Counted from the first letter of the stretch, positions 1 through 9,140 are shown. The stretch is DNA of 64,000 nucleotides from Anderseniella sp963700735 (GCA_963700735.1 CAVOYR010000001.1:242545-306544), one strand, 5' to 3'. Program-made: numbers and translations. Notes: generated by a model from the letters alone, not told the origin.

Positions 1-7
1 ACGGCCC

Positions 8-475
8 GTGACTCCGGCCTTTGCGGAGACACTTCCATTGGTACAACACCTGAGGCGGCGGCAGGACTTTCTTGCCGCCGCAACTGCGCTTGTGTGCGCC
101 AGACGCGGATGCGTGGTCCAGTCGCGGGATCGCGGCGACGCAGACGAACCGCGCATCGGCTTCACGGTCACCAGGAAGCTGGGCAACGCCGTGGTGCGCA
201 ACCGCATCAAGCGCAGGTTGCGCGAAGTGGTCCGCACTGCTTCTGCTCTGGACCTGATGGCCGGGCGCGACTATGTGTTCATCGGCCGTGCAGCAACGGC
301 ATTGCGTGACTTTGACGATCTGGTCCGTGATGTAACGACTGCTGTTGAACGGCTGAACGAGGGAAAGTCCGATCCGCCACGCCAGGGCGGCAAGGGCTCG
401 GGTAAATCGCACCGCCGCACAGGCGGGGCTGAAACGAAGCGCCCGGGCGGCGCAGGGCAGGACCGGCAAGCATGA
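8..475 (+). CDS. rnpA: Ribonuclease P protein component
   Basis: Protein subunit of RNase P, which assists the catalytic RNA in removing 5' leaders from pre-tRNAs. The family signature is clear: the motif RNRIKRRLREVVR follows IGFTVTRKLGNAVV, giving the basic RNA-binding surface. The C-terminal tail after about residue 120 is rich in Gly, Lys and Arg and looks disordered. The start shown is a GTG close to the left edge of the window, so the true start may lie upstream. The stop overlaps the yidC start (ATGA). The order rnpA-yidC is the usual bacterial arrangement, with rpmH expected just outside the window. Identity is secure; the N-terminus is not. Confidence 0.93.
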   Translation: MTPAFAETLPLVQHLRRRQDFLAAATALVCARRGCVVQSRDRGDADEPRIGFTVTRKLGNAVVRNRIKRRLREVVRTASALDLMAGRDYVFIGRAATALRDFDDLVRDVTTAVERLNEGKSDPPRQGGKGSGKSHRRTGGAETKRPGGAGQDRQA

Positions 476-2334
476 ATCCGCAACACGACAACCGGAAGAA
501 CTTCTTTCTCGCCATGCTGCTGATGCTGGGCGTCCTGATGGCCTGGCAGTTCTTCTATGCCCGCCCCGCCATGCTTGAGGCACAGAAACAGGCCGAACTG
601 CTCCAGCAGCAACAACAAGCCACCGCCGGCCAGCCGCAAACCACAGCGCCCGGTGATGCCTCGTCCACATTGCCCCAGCCCGGATCAACTGCGGTGGTGC
701 CTGCACCTGGTACGGCGGCAGCGCCTGACGGAACCGTTGCCCTGCCGCGCGAGACAGCCCTGCAACAATCTCCACGCGTGGCCATCGAAACACCGACCCT
801 GTCAGGCAGCATCAACCTGAAGGGCGCCCGGCTGGACGACCTTCGGCTGAAGGAATACCGCGAGACGGTCGATCCCTCGTCGCCGTCCATCGTGCTGCTG
901 TCTCCGACCAATGCCGAGAACCCGTACTTTGCCGAACAGGGCTGGCTGTCGCCAGCAGGCACAGCCTACAGGCTTCCCTCGGCCGATACCGAGTGGAGCG
1001 CACCAGCCGGGGCAACATTGACTACCAGCACGCCTCTGACGCTGACCTGGAACAATGGCGAGGGCCTGACGTTTTCGCGCACGTTTGCGGTTGACCAGAA
1101 CTACATGTTCACTGTCACGCAGGCCGTGACCAACAACACCGCAAACCAGGTACTGCTGTTTCCCTATGCCCGCATCAACCGGCAGGGAACGCCATTGGTC
1201 GCCGGCATCTACGTGCTGTTCGAAGGCCTGCACAGCGTGCTCGGCGATTCACTTGAAGAGCTGACCTACGCCGACCTGTCCGATTCAGACCCGGCCTCCT
1301 ATACCCAGAAAAGCACCGGCGGCTGGCTCGGCATTACTGACAAGTACTGGGGCACCGCGCTCATTCCCGACCAGAAGATGGAAGTCAATGGCGGGCTGAA
1401 ATTCGTCGGCCAGGCCGGCAAGGATGCCTATCAGGCAGACTACGCCGCGACCACGCCGCTCGAGATTGCCCCGGGTGCCACGGGCGACGTGACCTCGCGT
1501 GTGTTTGCCGGTGCCAAGCAGTCGATCCTGATCGACCAGTACCAGGAAGATCTCGGCATCAACAAGTTCGAGCTGATGGTCGACTGGGGCTGGTTCTATT
1601 TCATCACCAAGCCGCTGTTTGGCCTGCTGCACTGGATCCACGGCCTGATCGGCAACTTCGGCGTGTCGATCCTGGTGGTCACGATCCTGCTGAAGACACT
1701 GTTCTTCCCGCTGCAGAACAAGTCCTACGCCTCGATGAGCAAGATGAAGAAGCTTGCTCCCGAGATGGAGAAGATCAAGCAGCGCTACCCTGATGACCGC
1801 GCCAAGCAGCAGCAGGCGATCATGGAGATGTACAAGACAGAAAAGGTCAACCCGCTGGCAGGTTGCTGGCCGATCCTGATCCAGATTCCTGTGTTCTTTG
1901 CGCTGTACAAGGTGATCTACGTGACCATCGAAATGCGTCACGCGCCGTTCATCGGCTATATCCGCGACCTGTCTGCACCCGACCCGACATCGATGTTCAA
2001 CCTGTTCGGGTTGCTGCCGTTTGAAGTTCCAACCTTCCTGATGATCGGCTTCCTGCCGCTGCTGATGGGCATCACCATGTGGATCCAGATGCGGCTCAAC
2101 CCCGCGCCGCCGGACCCGGTGCAGGCGCAGATATTCAACTGGATGCCGGTGTTCTTCACCTTCCTGCTGGCATCGTTTCCCGCTGGCCTGGTGCTCTACT
2201 GGACGTGGAACAACACGCTGTCGATCCTGCAGCAATCGTACATCATGAAAAAGCATGGCGTGGACATCAACCTGCTGGGCAACATCAAGAGCTCGCTCGG
2301 CCTCGACAAGAAGAAGGGCGAGTCCGGCAAATAG
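472..2334 (+). CDS. yidC: Membrane protein insertase YidC
   Basis: Inner-membrane insertase and chaperone that works alone or with SecYEG to integrate membrane proteins. At 620 residues it has the Gram-negative form: an N-terminal transmembrane anchor (about residues 10-27), a Gln/Pro/Thr-rich linker, a large periplasmic beta domain (about 100-360), then the conserved 60KD_IMP core. The core includes the cytoplasmic coiled loop KLAPEMEKIKQRYPDD and membrane segments around PLAGCWPILIQIPVFFALYK and FPAGLVLYWTWNNTLSI. The tail is Lys-rich. The ATG overlaps the rnpA stop by 4 nt, implying coupled translation. engB follows after 26 nt. Confidence 0.97.
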   Translation: MNPQHDNRKNFFLAMLLMLGVLMAWQFFYARPAMLEAQKQAELLQQQQQATAGQPQTTAPGDASSTLPQPGSTAVVPAPGTAAAPDGTVALPRETALQQSPRVAIETPTLSGSINLKGARLDDLRLKEYRETVDPSSPSIVLLSPTNAENPYFAEQGWLSPAGTAYRLPSADTEWSAPAGATLTTSTPLTLTWNNGEGLTFSRTFAVDQNYMFTVTQAVTNNTANQVLLFPYARINRQGTPLVAGIYVLFEGLHSVLGDSLEELTYADLSDSDPASYTQKSTGGWLGITDKYWGTALIPDQKMEVNGGLKFVGQAGKDAYQADYAATTPLEIAPGATGDVTSRVFAGAKQSILIDQYQEDLGINKFELMVDWGWFYFITKPLFGLLHWIHGLIGNFGVSILVVTILLKTLFFPLQNKSYASMSKMKKLAPEMEKIKQRYPDDRAKQQQAIMEMYKTEKVNPLAGCWPILIQIPVFFALYKVIYVTIEMRHAPFIGYIRDLSAPDPTSMFNLFGLLPFEVPTFLMIGFLPLLMGITMWIQMRLNPAPPDPVQAQIFNWMPVFFTFLLASFPAGLVLYWTWNNTLSILQQSYIMKKHGVDINLLGNIKSSLGLDKKKGESGK

Positions 2335-2360
2335 GCTGCCGGGCCAACCCTGGCCCACTC

Positions 2361-2996
2361 ATGCGCGACTATGATGCAGATGAACTGGAACGCGGCAGGC
2401 TGGTGTTTGCCGGCGGCGTGACGTTTCGCATGGGCGTGGCCAAGCTGGAGCAGTTGCCGCCAGCCTATCCGCTGGAGGTGGCCTTTGCCGGCCGGTCGAA
2501 TGTCGGCAAGTCATCACTGCTCAACGCGGTGACCGGCAGGCGCGACATTGCCCGCACCTCCAACACGCCGGGGCGCACCCGCGAACTGAACTACTTCGAA
2601 CTCGCCGAGGGCCGCATCGCCCTGGTGGACATGCCGGGCTACGGCTATGCGCGCGCCACCAAGACGCTGGTGAAGGCCTGGCAGTCGATCATCATGGGGT
2701 ACCTGGCAGGCCGGCCAAACCTGCGCCGGGTGTTCGTGCTGGTCGATTCGCGCCACGGCATCAAGGGCATCGACATAGAGACCATGAACCAGCTCGATGA
2801 AGCTGCCGTGAGCTATCAGGTCGTGCTGACCAAGTCGGACAAGCTGAAACAGGCTGAACGCGACAAGGTGCTGGAAGCCACCACGGCAGCCATTGCCAAG
2901 CGCCCGGCGGCGTTTCCCGACGTGATCATCACGTCGTCGGAAAAGGGCTCAGGCATTCCCGAGTTGCGCGCCGAGATCGTCGGCCTGCTGGGGTAA
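2361..2996 (+). CDS. yihA: Ribosome biogenesis GTP-binding protein EngB/YsxC
   Basis: Essential GTPase of the TrmE-Era-EngA-EngB family, needed for assembly of the large ribosomal subunit. Motifs seen: Walker A/G1 GRSNVGKSS, G3 DMPGYGYA, and G4 TKSDK. The 211-residue product fits the family. The frame is open upstream to 2079 inside yidC, but that extension is only out-of-frame yidC sequence. The ATG at 2361 begins MRDYDADELERGRLVF, the usual family N-terminus, so this start was chosen. It lies 26 nt after yidC on the same strand, in the common order rnpA-yidC-engB. Confidence 0.96.
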   Translation: MRDYDADELERGRLVFAGGVTFRMGVAKLEQLPPAYPLEVAFAGRSNVGKSSLLNAVTGRRDIARTSNTPGRTRELNYFELAEGRIALVDMPGYGYARATKTLVKAWQSIIMGYLAGRPNLRRVFVLVDSRHGIKGIDIETMNQLDEAAVSYQVVLTKSDKLKQAERDKVLEATTAAIAKRPAAFPDVIITSSEKGSGIPELRAEIVGLLG

Positions 2997-3102
2997 GCTG
3001 CGGCACATCGGCATAAGAACGATCAGGGTTTTTGTTCGCATGTTGCCGTCAATCCGCTATAAGGCGGGCCTCATCGATCCCCCTCATCCAGGCGCACTGC
3101 CC

Positions 3103-4005
3103 ATGACCGCAAACCACAACCCACAGGATATCGCCCGCGTGCTTTCGGAAGCGCTGCCGTACATGCAGCTTTATGACAACGAAGTCATCGTGGTGAAGTA
3201 TGGCGGGCATGCGATGGTGGACCCGGACCTGTCGCGCAAGTTCGCCCGCGACATCGTGCAGATGAAGCTGTCCGGCTTCAACCCGATCGTGGTGCACGGC
3301 GGGGGGCCGCAGATCGGGGCGATGCTGGACCGGCTGAAGATCGAGTCGCGCTTCGAGGACGGACTGCGCGTGACCGACAAGGCCACCATGGAAATCGTCG
3401 AGATGGTGCTGGCGGGCTCGATCAACTCGTCCGTGGTATCAGACATCCAGCATGCAGGCGGCAAGGCCATCGGTATTTCCGGCAAGGACGGCAACCTGTG
3501 CTTTGCGCGCAAGGTCGAGCGCACCCGCGTCAATGCCGCGACCGGCCAGTCCGAGGTAGTTGACCTGGGCTTCGTGGGCGAACCCAGCAAGATCAACCCG
3601 GACATCCTCAACACCATCATCCGCTCGGAGGCCATCCCGGTGATCGCACCAATTGCAGCCTCGCGCGATGGCGACACCTACAACATCAATGCCGACACGT
3701 TCGCTGGTGCCATTGCCGTGGCGATGAAGGCCAAGCGGCTGCTGTTGCTGACCGACGTCGCAGGCGTGCTGGACAAGCAAGGCAACCTGCTGCCGGAACT
3801 GACACTTGCCGACATCGACCGGCTGACCGACGACGGCACCATTTCCGGCGGCATGATCCCCAAGCTCGAAAGCTGCGCATCCGTCGTGCGCGGCGGCGTT
3901 GACGGGGTAGTCATCGCCGATGGCCGGGTGCCCCACTGCGTACTGCTGGAACTGCTGACACGGCACGGCGTCGGCACACGCATTTCAGAGCGGCAAGCGG
4001 GATAA
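3103..4005 (+). CDS. argB: Acetylglutamate kinase
   Basis: Phosphorylates N-acetylglutamate in the second step of cyclic arginine biosynthesis. Amino-acid kinase fold with VKYGGHAM near the N-terminus, the HGGGPQIG loop, and the C-terminal segment KLESCASVVRGGVDG. The 300-residue length and an N-terminal helix of about 25 residues before VVKYGG match the arginine-inhibited hexameric class, so feedback inhibition is inferred. The ATG at 3103 (MTANHNPQDIARVL) was preferred to the upstream in-frame ATG at 3040 because the intervening peptide is not family-like. A HAD nucleotidase gene follows after 5 nt. Confidence 0.96.
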   Translation: MTANHNPQDIARVLSEALPYMQLYDNEVIVVKYGGHAMVDPDLSRKFARDIVQMKLSGFNPIVVHGGGPQIGAMLDRLKIESRFEDGLRVTDKATMEIVEMVLAGSINSSVVSDIQHAGGKAIGISGKDGNLCFARKVERTRVNAATGQSEVVDLGFVGEPSKINPDILNTIIRSEAIPVIAPIAASRDGDTYNINADTFAGAIAVAMKAKRLLLLTDVAGVLDKQGNLLPELTLADIDRLTDDGTISGGMIPKLESCASVVRGGVDGVVIADGRVPHCVLLELLTRHGVGTRISERQAG

Positions 4006-4010
4006 CGGAA

Positions 4011-4706
4011 ATGGGCGCACCAGGCTTCGATCACATCGAGACATGGGTCTTTGACCTGGACAACACGCTGTACCCGGCATCGTGCCGGCTGTTCGACCAG
4101 ATCGACGTTCGCATGGGCGAGTTTATTTCCAACCTGTTCCAGGTGGATCGCGCGGAAGCGCGGCGCATCCAGAAGGATTACTTCTACACCTACGGCACGA
4201 CGCTGCGCGGGCTGATGGAAGAACACAAGATCGACGCCGACAGCTTCCTCGACTATGTGCACGACATCGACCACACGCCGGTGCCGGTGAACCCGGTGCT
4301 GGCTGCTCACCTCGAGGCATTGCCGGGCCGCAAGCTGGTGTTCACCAACGGCACGGTCAGGCACGCCGAGAACGTGATGCACCGCATCGGCGTGACGCAC
4401 CTGTTCCACGGCATCTTCGATATCGTGCATTCGGACTTCATCCCGAAGCCGTCACGCGGGCCGTACGAGAAATTCATCGCCCAGCACAATGTGAACCCCG
4501 AGCGTGCGGCCATGTTCGAGGACATTGCACGCAACCTGGAGGTGCCGGCAGCGCTTGGCATGACCACGGTGCTGGTGCGCGATGACGACAACGAGGACGG
4601 CGCCATGATCAACCGCCTCAACGGTGATGCCGAGGGCGCACCCTACGTGCACCACCATACCACCGACCTTGCCGGGTTCCTCGGCAAGCTCGTGCCAAAG
4701 TCCTGA
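4011..4706 (+). CDS. HAD-family pyrimidine 5'-nucleotidase
   Basis: HAD-superfamily phosphatase of the pyrimidine 5'-nucleotidase (SDT1/YjjG-like) type, expected to dephosphorylate nucleoside monophosphates or related metabolites. All four HAD motifs are visible: I, VFDLDNTLYP with the nucleophile Asp; II, VFTNGT; III, the Lys in IPKPSRGPYEKF; IV, MFEDIARNL. The alpha-helical cap lies between motifs I and II. It starts 5 nt after argB, so it is very likely co-transcribed with it, and dapD follows after 45 nt. The family is confident; the physiological substrate is not, and a housecleaning role is possible. Confidence 0.88.
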   Translation: MGAPGFDHIETWVFDLDNTLYPASCRLFDQIDVRMGEFISNLFQVDRAEARRIQKDYFYTYGTTLRGLMEEHKIDADSFLDYVHDIDHTPVPVNPVLAAHLEALPGRKLVFTNGTVRHAENVMHRIGVTHLFHGIFDIVHSDFIPKPSRGPYEKFIAQHNVNPERAAMFEDIARNLEVPAALGMTTVLVRDDDNEDGAMINRLNGDAEGAPYVHHHTTDLAGFLGKLVPKS

Positions 4707-4751
4707 ACCTTCAACGCCAACACTGAACAACCGCTGTCCGGAGACGACGCC

Positions 4752-5597
4752 ATGAGCCACGCCAAGCTGCAAGCCACCATCGAGAGCGCCTGGGACGCAC
4801 GCGACAGCGTAACCCCGAAGACCAGGGGCGAAGTGCGCGACGCCGTTGATAAGGCGCTGGACCTGCTCGATACCGGCAAGGCCCGCGTGGCCGAGCGCGG
4901 CAGTGACGGCGTCTGGAGCGTCAACCAATGGCTGAAGCAGGCCGTGCTGCTGTCGTTCCGGCTGAACGACATGACCACCATCGCCAATGGCCCCGGCAAG
5001 GCCAAGTGGTGGGACAAGGTGCCGTCGAAGTTCGACGGCTGGGGTGCCAAGGAGTTCCGCAAGGCCGGTTTCCGCGCGGTGCCCAACTGCACCGTGCGCC
5101 GGTCTGCCTACATTGCACCGTCAGTCGTCCTGATGCCGTCATTCGTCAACCTCGGCGCCTATGTGGACACCGGCACCATGGTAGATACCTGGGCGACCGT
5201 GGGATCGTGTGCGCAGATCGGCAAGCACGTTCACCTCTCCGGCGGCGTGGGCATTGGCGGCGTACTGGAGCCGCTGCAGGCAGGCCCCGTCATTATCGAG
5301 GACAACTGCTTCATCGGTGCACGCTCGGAAGTGGTCGAGGGTTGCATCGTGCGTGAAGGGGCGGTGCTTGGAATGGGTGTCTATATCGGCAAGTCCACCA
5401 AGATCGTCGACCGCGCCACGGGCGAGGTGATGTATGGCGAAGTACCGGCCTACTCGGTCGTGGTGTCCGGCACCATGCCCGGCAAGCCACTGCCGAATGG
5501 CGAGCCCGGTCCGTCGCTCTATTGTGCCGTCATCGTCAAGCGGGTGGACGAGAAGACCCGCTCCAAGACCTCGATCAACGAACTGTTGCGGGACTGA
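4752..5597 (+). CDS. dapD: Tetrahydrodipicolinate N-succinyltransferase
   Basis: Transfers succinyl from succinyl-CoA to tetrahydrodipicolinate in the succinylase branch of lysine and diaminopimelate synthesis. The 281-residue protein has an N-terminal helical domain (about 1-100), then a left-handed beta-helix with hexapeptide-type repeats (IAPSVVLMPSFVNLGAY, GSCAQIGKHVHLSGGVGIGG, FIGARSEVVEGCIV). The C-terminal strand region includes PNGEPGPSLYCAVIVKRVD. Length and motifs match the family fully. dapE lies about 100 nt downstream beyond a stem-loop, so the two lysine genes are neighbours with possible partial termination between them. Confidence 0.97.
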   Translation: MSHAKLQATIESAWDARDSVTPKTRGEVRDAVDKALDLLDTGKARVAERGSDGVWSVNQWLKQAVLLSFRLNDMTTIANGPGKAKWWDKVPSKFDGWGAKEFRKAGFRAVPNCTVRRSAYIAPSVVLMPSFVNLGAYVDTGTMVDTWATVGSCAQIGKHVHLSGGVGIGGVLEPLQAGPVIIEDNCFIGARSEVVEGCIVREGAVLGMGVYIGKSTKIVDRATGEVMYGEVPAYSVVVSGTMPGKPLPNGEPGPSLYCAVIVKRVDEKTRSKTSINELLRD

Positions 5598-5657
5598 CGC
5601 AGGCTCTTTGTCCGGACCGTCCGGCCGAGCCGCACCCGCTTGCAATACAACCATGCG

Positions 5658-5686
5658 CACCCGGCCCTTGGCCGGGTGTTTGCTTT
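5658..5686 (+). terminator. Hairpin with short T-rich tail between dapD and dapE
   Basis: Perfect 9-bp inverted repeat, CACCCGGCC and GGCCGGGTG separated by CTT, followed by TTTGCTTT. It lies 60 nt after the dapD stop and 18 nt before the dapE start. It looks like a factor-independent terminator with an interrupted T-tract, so partial read-through into dapE is plausible. Confidence 0.6.
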
Positions 5687-5703
5687 CGGCTAAGGCTTTC
5701 AGC

Positions 5704-6879
5704 ATGAGCAAGTCCACCGATCCTGTTGCCATTCTCCAGAGCCTGATCCGCTGCCCGTCGGTGACACCGGCTGAGGCAGGCGTGCTGGACTACCTGGAAA
5801 ACCTGATGCGGCCTGCCGGTTTCACCTGCACCCGCATGCCGTTCAGCGAAGATGGCACGGCAGACGTGGACAACCTGTTCGTGCGCATCGGCACGACCGG
5901 CCCGCACTTCTGCTTTGCCGGGCACGTGGACGTGGTACCGCCAGGCGCAGACAGCCTGTGGAAATTTCCGCCGTTTTCCGCCGTGATCCACGACGGCGTA
6001 ATCTACGGCCGGGGCGCATGCGACATGAAAGGTTCCGTTGCTGCATTTTGTGCAGCAGCGCTGGACTTTGCAGCCGACCATAACGGCGCGTTACCCGGCT
6101 CGGTGTCGCTGCTGATCACGGGCGACGAGGAAGGCATCGCCATCAACGGCACGGTGAAGATGCTGGCAGACCTGAAGCGCCGGGGCGAGGTGCCTGACGT
6201 ATGCCTGGTGGGCGAGCCGACCTGCCCTTCAGTTTTCGGCGATACCATCAAGATCGGCCGGCGCGGATCGATCCACTTCGAGATCACCTGGACCGGGATA
6301 CAGGGCCATTCCGCCTACCCGCACAAGGCGCTCAACCCGATAACCCCACTGGCCCGCCTGATCGACAGGGTGGCTGCGCATGAGCTTGACACGGGCAACC
6401 GGCATTTCGGCCCGTCCACGCTGGCCGTCACCAACTTCGACACCGGCAACCCGGCCAACAACGTCATCCCGGCCTCGGCCAATGCGCGTTTCAACATTCG
6501 CTACAACACCGAGCACAGCGCTGAGAGCCTGAAGGAGTGGGTGGAGCGCGAATGCGAGACGGTGAAACAGCAGCTTGGCGGCAGCTATGCCATCGCCATC
6601 GTGGAAGGCGCTGATGCCTTCATGACCGAGCCCGGCCCGTTCGTGTCGGTCATTGCCGCGGCGGTGCAGGCTGAAACCGGCGTGACCCCGGTGCTCGATA
6701 CCGGCGGCGGCACCTCGGACGCCCGCTTCATCAAGGACTATTGCCCGGTGGTGGAGTTCGGCCCGATCAACCAGACGATCCACCAGGCCAACGAGAACAT
6801 TCCACTGGCCGACCTCCAGCTGCTGAGCCGGGTGTACCGGCGCATGCTGGACGACTGGTTTGCAGAGGTTGCCACGTGA
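5704..6879 (+). CDS. dapE: Succinyl-diaminopimelate desuccinylase
   Basis: M20-family metallohydrolase that cleaves N-succinyl-LL-diaminopimelate, the step after DapD/DapC. Di-zinc ligand motifs are visible: FAGHVDVVPPG, GRGACDMKGS, ITGDEEG (with the catalytic Glu), VGEPTCPS, and a C-terminal His in NQTIHQANE. The dimerisation domain sits in the middle, with GRRGSIHFEI and GHSAYPHKALNP. The 391-residue length is normal. The frame is open upstream to 5434 inside dapD, but ATG 5704 (MSKSTDPVAIL) gives the family N-terminus. The stop overlaps the next gene's GTG start. Confidence 0.96.
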   Translation: MSKSTDPVAILQSLIRCPSVTPAEAGVLDYLENLMRPAGFTCTRMPFSEDGTADVDNLFVRIGTTGPHFCFAGHVDVVPPGADSLWKFPPFSAVIHDGVIYGRGACDMKGSVAAFCAAALDFAADHNGALPGSVSLLITGDEEGIAINGTVKMLADLKRRGEVPDVCLVGEPTCPSVFGDTIKIGRRGSIHFEITWTGIQGHSAYPHKALNPITPLARLIDRVAAHELDTGNRHFGPSTLAVTNFDTGNPANNVIPASANARFNIRYNTEHSAESLKEWVERECETVKQQLGGSYAIAIVEGADAFMTEPGPFVSVIAAAVQAETGVTPVLDTGGGTSDARFIKDYCPVVEFGPINQTIHQANENIPLADLQLLSRVYRRMLDDWFAEVAT

Positions 6880-7433
6880 GCTTCGCCATCGCCGCGGTGC
6901 GCGGCCTGAAAGCGGCATGGCGCATCGTCTGCATGGACAAGCAGGCAATTGATGATTTCGACCAGGGCATGCAAGCGTTCTGGGACTCGTTCAAGGCCTA
7001 CTTCATCGTGGCGCCGCTGTACCTCTATTCCTCGGTGATGGGCGCGCGGCTGTCGGCGCAGCCGGGAGAGACGCCGTCGCTGTTCGGCTCGCTGGCGCTG
7101 CTGGCGCTGCTGTGGGTGTTGTGGCCCTATCTCATGGTGAGCATCAGCAAGCTGTTGAACGTGCAGCGCAATTATGTGCGCTACATCATCGCCTACAACT
7201 GGACGACAGTGTACGTGATTGCCGCCATAGCGCCGGTGCTGATGTTGCAGCAGTTGGGCATTACCGGTGCTGGAACGTCGGCGCTGCTCAGCCTGCTGGT
7301 GATCATCTGGTCGCTGTTCGTGCGCTGGTACGTGGCCCGGCACGTGCTGAAGGTTGAGTCAGCCGTGGCCGTGGCCCTGGTGGCGGGCGACCTGGCACTA
7401 TCGATTGCCGGCAGCCTGCTGATGCAGACCTGA
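6876..7433 (+). CDS. Multi-pass membrane protein coupled to dapE
   Basis: Not recognised as a named family. The 185-residue product has about five hydrophobic segments (around FIVAPLYLYSSVMG, LALLALLWVLWPYLMV, VIAAIAPVLMLQQLG, LLSLLVIIWSLFVRW and LVAGDLALSIAGSLLM). It is preceded by a short amphipathic N-terminus with a DFDQGMQAFWDSFKAYF stretch. The GTG start overlaps the dapE stop (GTGA), so translation is probably coupled; a longer in-frame start at 6741 lies inside dapE and is unlikely. It converges on truA. A role near lysine or cell-wall precursor metabolism is suggested only by position. Confidence 0.7.
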   Translation: MSFAIAAVRGLKAAWRIVCMDKQAIDDFDQGMQAFWDSFKAYFIVAPLYLYSSVMGARLSAQPGETPSLFGSLALLALLWVLWPYLMVSISKLLNVQRNYVRYIIAYNWTTVYVIAAIAPVLMLQQLGITGAGTSALLSLLVIIWSLFVRWYVARHVLKVESAVAVALVAGDLALSIAGSLLMQT

Positions 7434-7457
7434 CACGGCGGTTCGCCGCAGCCCGGG

Positions 7458-8195
7458 TCAATAATCTACCGACACCAGGTACAACCCCTGTGGCGGGGCA
7501 ACCGGCCCGCAGGCGGCCCGGTCCGCCGCATCGAGTGCTGCCCGCACGTCGGCCGGTGACCACTTTCCCTCACCTGCCAGCTTCAGCGTGCCGACCAGCG
7601 ACCTGACCTGGTTGTGCAGGAAGGACCGCGCCGATGCATGCACGTGGATCTCGTCACCGACGCGCACCACGTCCAGCCGGTCCAGCGTCTTGACCGGCGA
7701 GTTCGCCTGGCACTGGGCAGACCGGAAGGTGGTGAAGTCATGATGACCCACCAGCGTGCTGGCCGCTTTGTTCATGACATCTGCATCAAGTGGATATGCC
7801 ACCCACCAGACCCGGTTGCGATCCAGCACCGGCGGCGGACGGCGGTCGAGCAGGCGAAACCTGTAGTGACGTGCGGTGGCGGAAAAGCGGGCGTGGAACC
7901 GGTCATCGGCTTCCTCCACCGCCAGCACCGCAACCGGATCAGGGCGGACCTGGGCGTTGATGGCCCCCATCAGCTTTTCAGGTGACCAGTCCCGCGCAAG
8001 GTCAACGTGAGCAACCTGGCCCAGCGCATGCACGCCGGTGTCGGTGCGGCCGGCCCCGTGCACCACGACATTCTCCTCGCCGAGCCGTGCCAGCGCCTGC
8101 TCAAGCGCGCCCTGCACGGTAAGCTGGCCGTCCTGGCGCTGCCAGCCGGCGAACGGCGTGCCGTCATATTCGATGGTCAGCTTGAAGCGCGCCAT
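7458..8195 (-). CDS. truA: tRNA pseudouridine(38-40) synthase
   Basis: Isomerises uridines 38-40 in the anticodon stem-loop of many tRNAs. The catalytic Asp lies in GAGRTDTGVHALGQVAH, and the N-terminal strand KLTIEYDGTPFAGWQRQ is diagnostic of TruA. Further family blocks are RYRFRLLDRR and FLHNQVRSLVGTL. At 245 residues it is standard length. It is the third gene of the minus-strand block def-fmt-truA, starting 6 nt after the fmt stop, an arrangement common in alphaproteobacteria that links formyl-Met handling with tRNA modification. Confidence 0.96.
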   Translation of the reverse strand: MARFKLTIEYDGTPFAGWQRQDGQLTVQGALEQALARLGEENVVVHGAGRTDTGVHALGQVAHVDLARDWSPEKLMGAINAQVRPDPVAVLAVEEADDRFHARFSATARHYRFRLLDRRPPPVLDRNRVWWVAYPLDADVMNKAASTLVGHHDFTTFRSAQCQANSPVKTLDRLDVVRVGDEIHVHASARSFLHNQVRSLVGTLKLAGEGKWSPADVRAALDAADRAACGPVAPPQGLYLVSVDY

Positions 8196-8201
8196 GACCG
8201 C

Positions 8202-9140
8202 TTATTCCACCATGCTGCCCGGTTCGGGCTTCAGGCCATTGAGAAAGGCATCAAGGTCCATCGGACCCTTGCCTTCTCGCTGCAGGCGGACTGGCCGGAT
8301 CGCGCCATTGGCGCAGGCAATCGCCATGCGCGCATCCAGCACCGTGCCGGGTGAGCCATGCAGGCCTTCCGCAGCTTCGGCCTGCAGCAGCTTCACCCGC
8401 ACCAGCCTGTCCCCGGCCGGCACAAGACACCACGCGCCGGGAAACGGCGACAGTCCGTGGATATGCCGCAAAACGGCGTGCACATCGCGGTTGAAGTCCA
8501 GCCTGGCTTCAGCCTTGGAGATTTTCTGCGCATAGGTCACGCCCGCTTCAGGCTGTGGCGCTGCCTCGAGACGCCCATCGGTTTCGAGCCGGGCCAGTAC
8601 GGTGGACATTGCCCCGGCACCCACGCTGGCCAACTTGTCGTGCAAGGCATCAGCGGTTGTTGCATTGGTGATGGGGACCCTGGTTTCGCTGACCACGGGG
8701 CCGGTATCGAGGCCTTCCTCCATCTGCATGATGGACACTCCGGACTGCTTGTCACCGGTCATGATGGCGCGCTGGATCGGGGCCGCACCGCGCCAGCGCG
8801 GCAGCAGCGAGGCATGCACGTTCAGGCAGCCATGCCGCGGCGCCTGCAGGACGGCCACCGGCAGCAGCAACCCGTATGCCACCACCACTGCCACGTCGGC
8901 GTTGAGCGCAGCGAATGCCGCCTGATCATTGGCCACCTTGAGGGAAACCGGCGTGCGCACATCAATGCCATGGCTGGCAGCAAACTCGTGCACGGGCGAG
9001 GGGCGATCTGCCATGCCCCTGCCTGCAGGGCGGGGCGGCTGCGTGTAGACGCAAGCGACGTCATGCTCGTCAGCAACAAGGCGTTCGAGGGTGGGCACGG
9101 AAAATGCCGGCGTGCCCATGAAGATGAGGCGAAGGCTCAC
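8202..9140 (-). CDS. fmt: Methionyl-tRNA formyltransferase
   Basis: Formylates Met-tRNA(fMet) with 10-formyl-tetrahydrofolate for translation initiation. Motifs: MGTPAFSVPTLERL at the N-terminus, the signature NVHASLLPRWRGAAP with catalytic Asn/His, and MQMEEGLDTGPV. The C-terminal OB-fold tRNA-binding domain begins near residue 205 (KISKAEARLDF, HIHGLSPFPGAW). It is 312 residues long. The start is a GTG whose sequence overlaps the def stop (GTGA), so def and fmt are translationally coupled. Confidence 0.96.
   Translation of the reverse strand: MSLRLIFMGTPAFSVPTLERLVADEHDVACVYTQPPRPAGRGMADRPSPVHEFAASHGIDVRTPVSLKVANDQAAFAALNADVAVVVAYGLLLPVAVLQAPRHGCLNVHASLLPRWRGAAPIQRAIMTGDKQSGVSIMQMEEGLDTGPVVSETRVPITNATTADALHDKLASVGAGAMSTVLARLETDGRLEAAPQPEAGVTYAQKISKAEARLDFNRDVHAVLRHIHGLSPFPGAWCLVPAGDRLVRVKLLQAEAAEGLHGSPGTVLDARMAIACANGAIRPVRLQREGKGPMDLDAFLNGLKPEPGSMVE

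Noticed and set aside
1285..2358. A 357-residue minus-strand frame opposite yidC
   Set aside because: Antisense shadow; the residue pattern is low-complexity His/Gln/Arg/Leu typical of GC-rich complement frames.
2079..2360. Extended N-terminus for EngB
   Set aside because: It overlaps conserved yidC sequence and does not resemble the EngB family.
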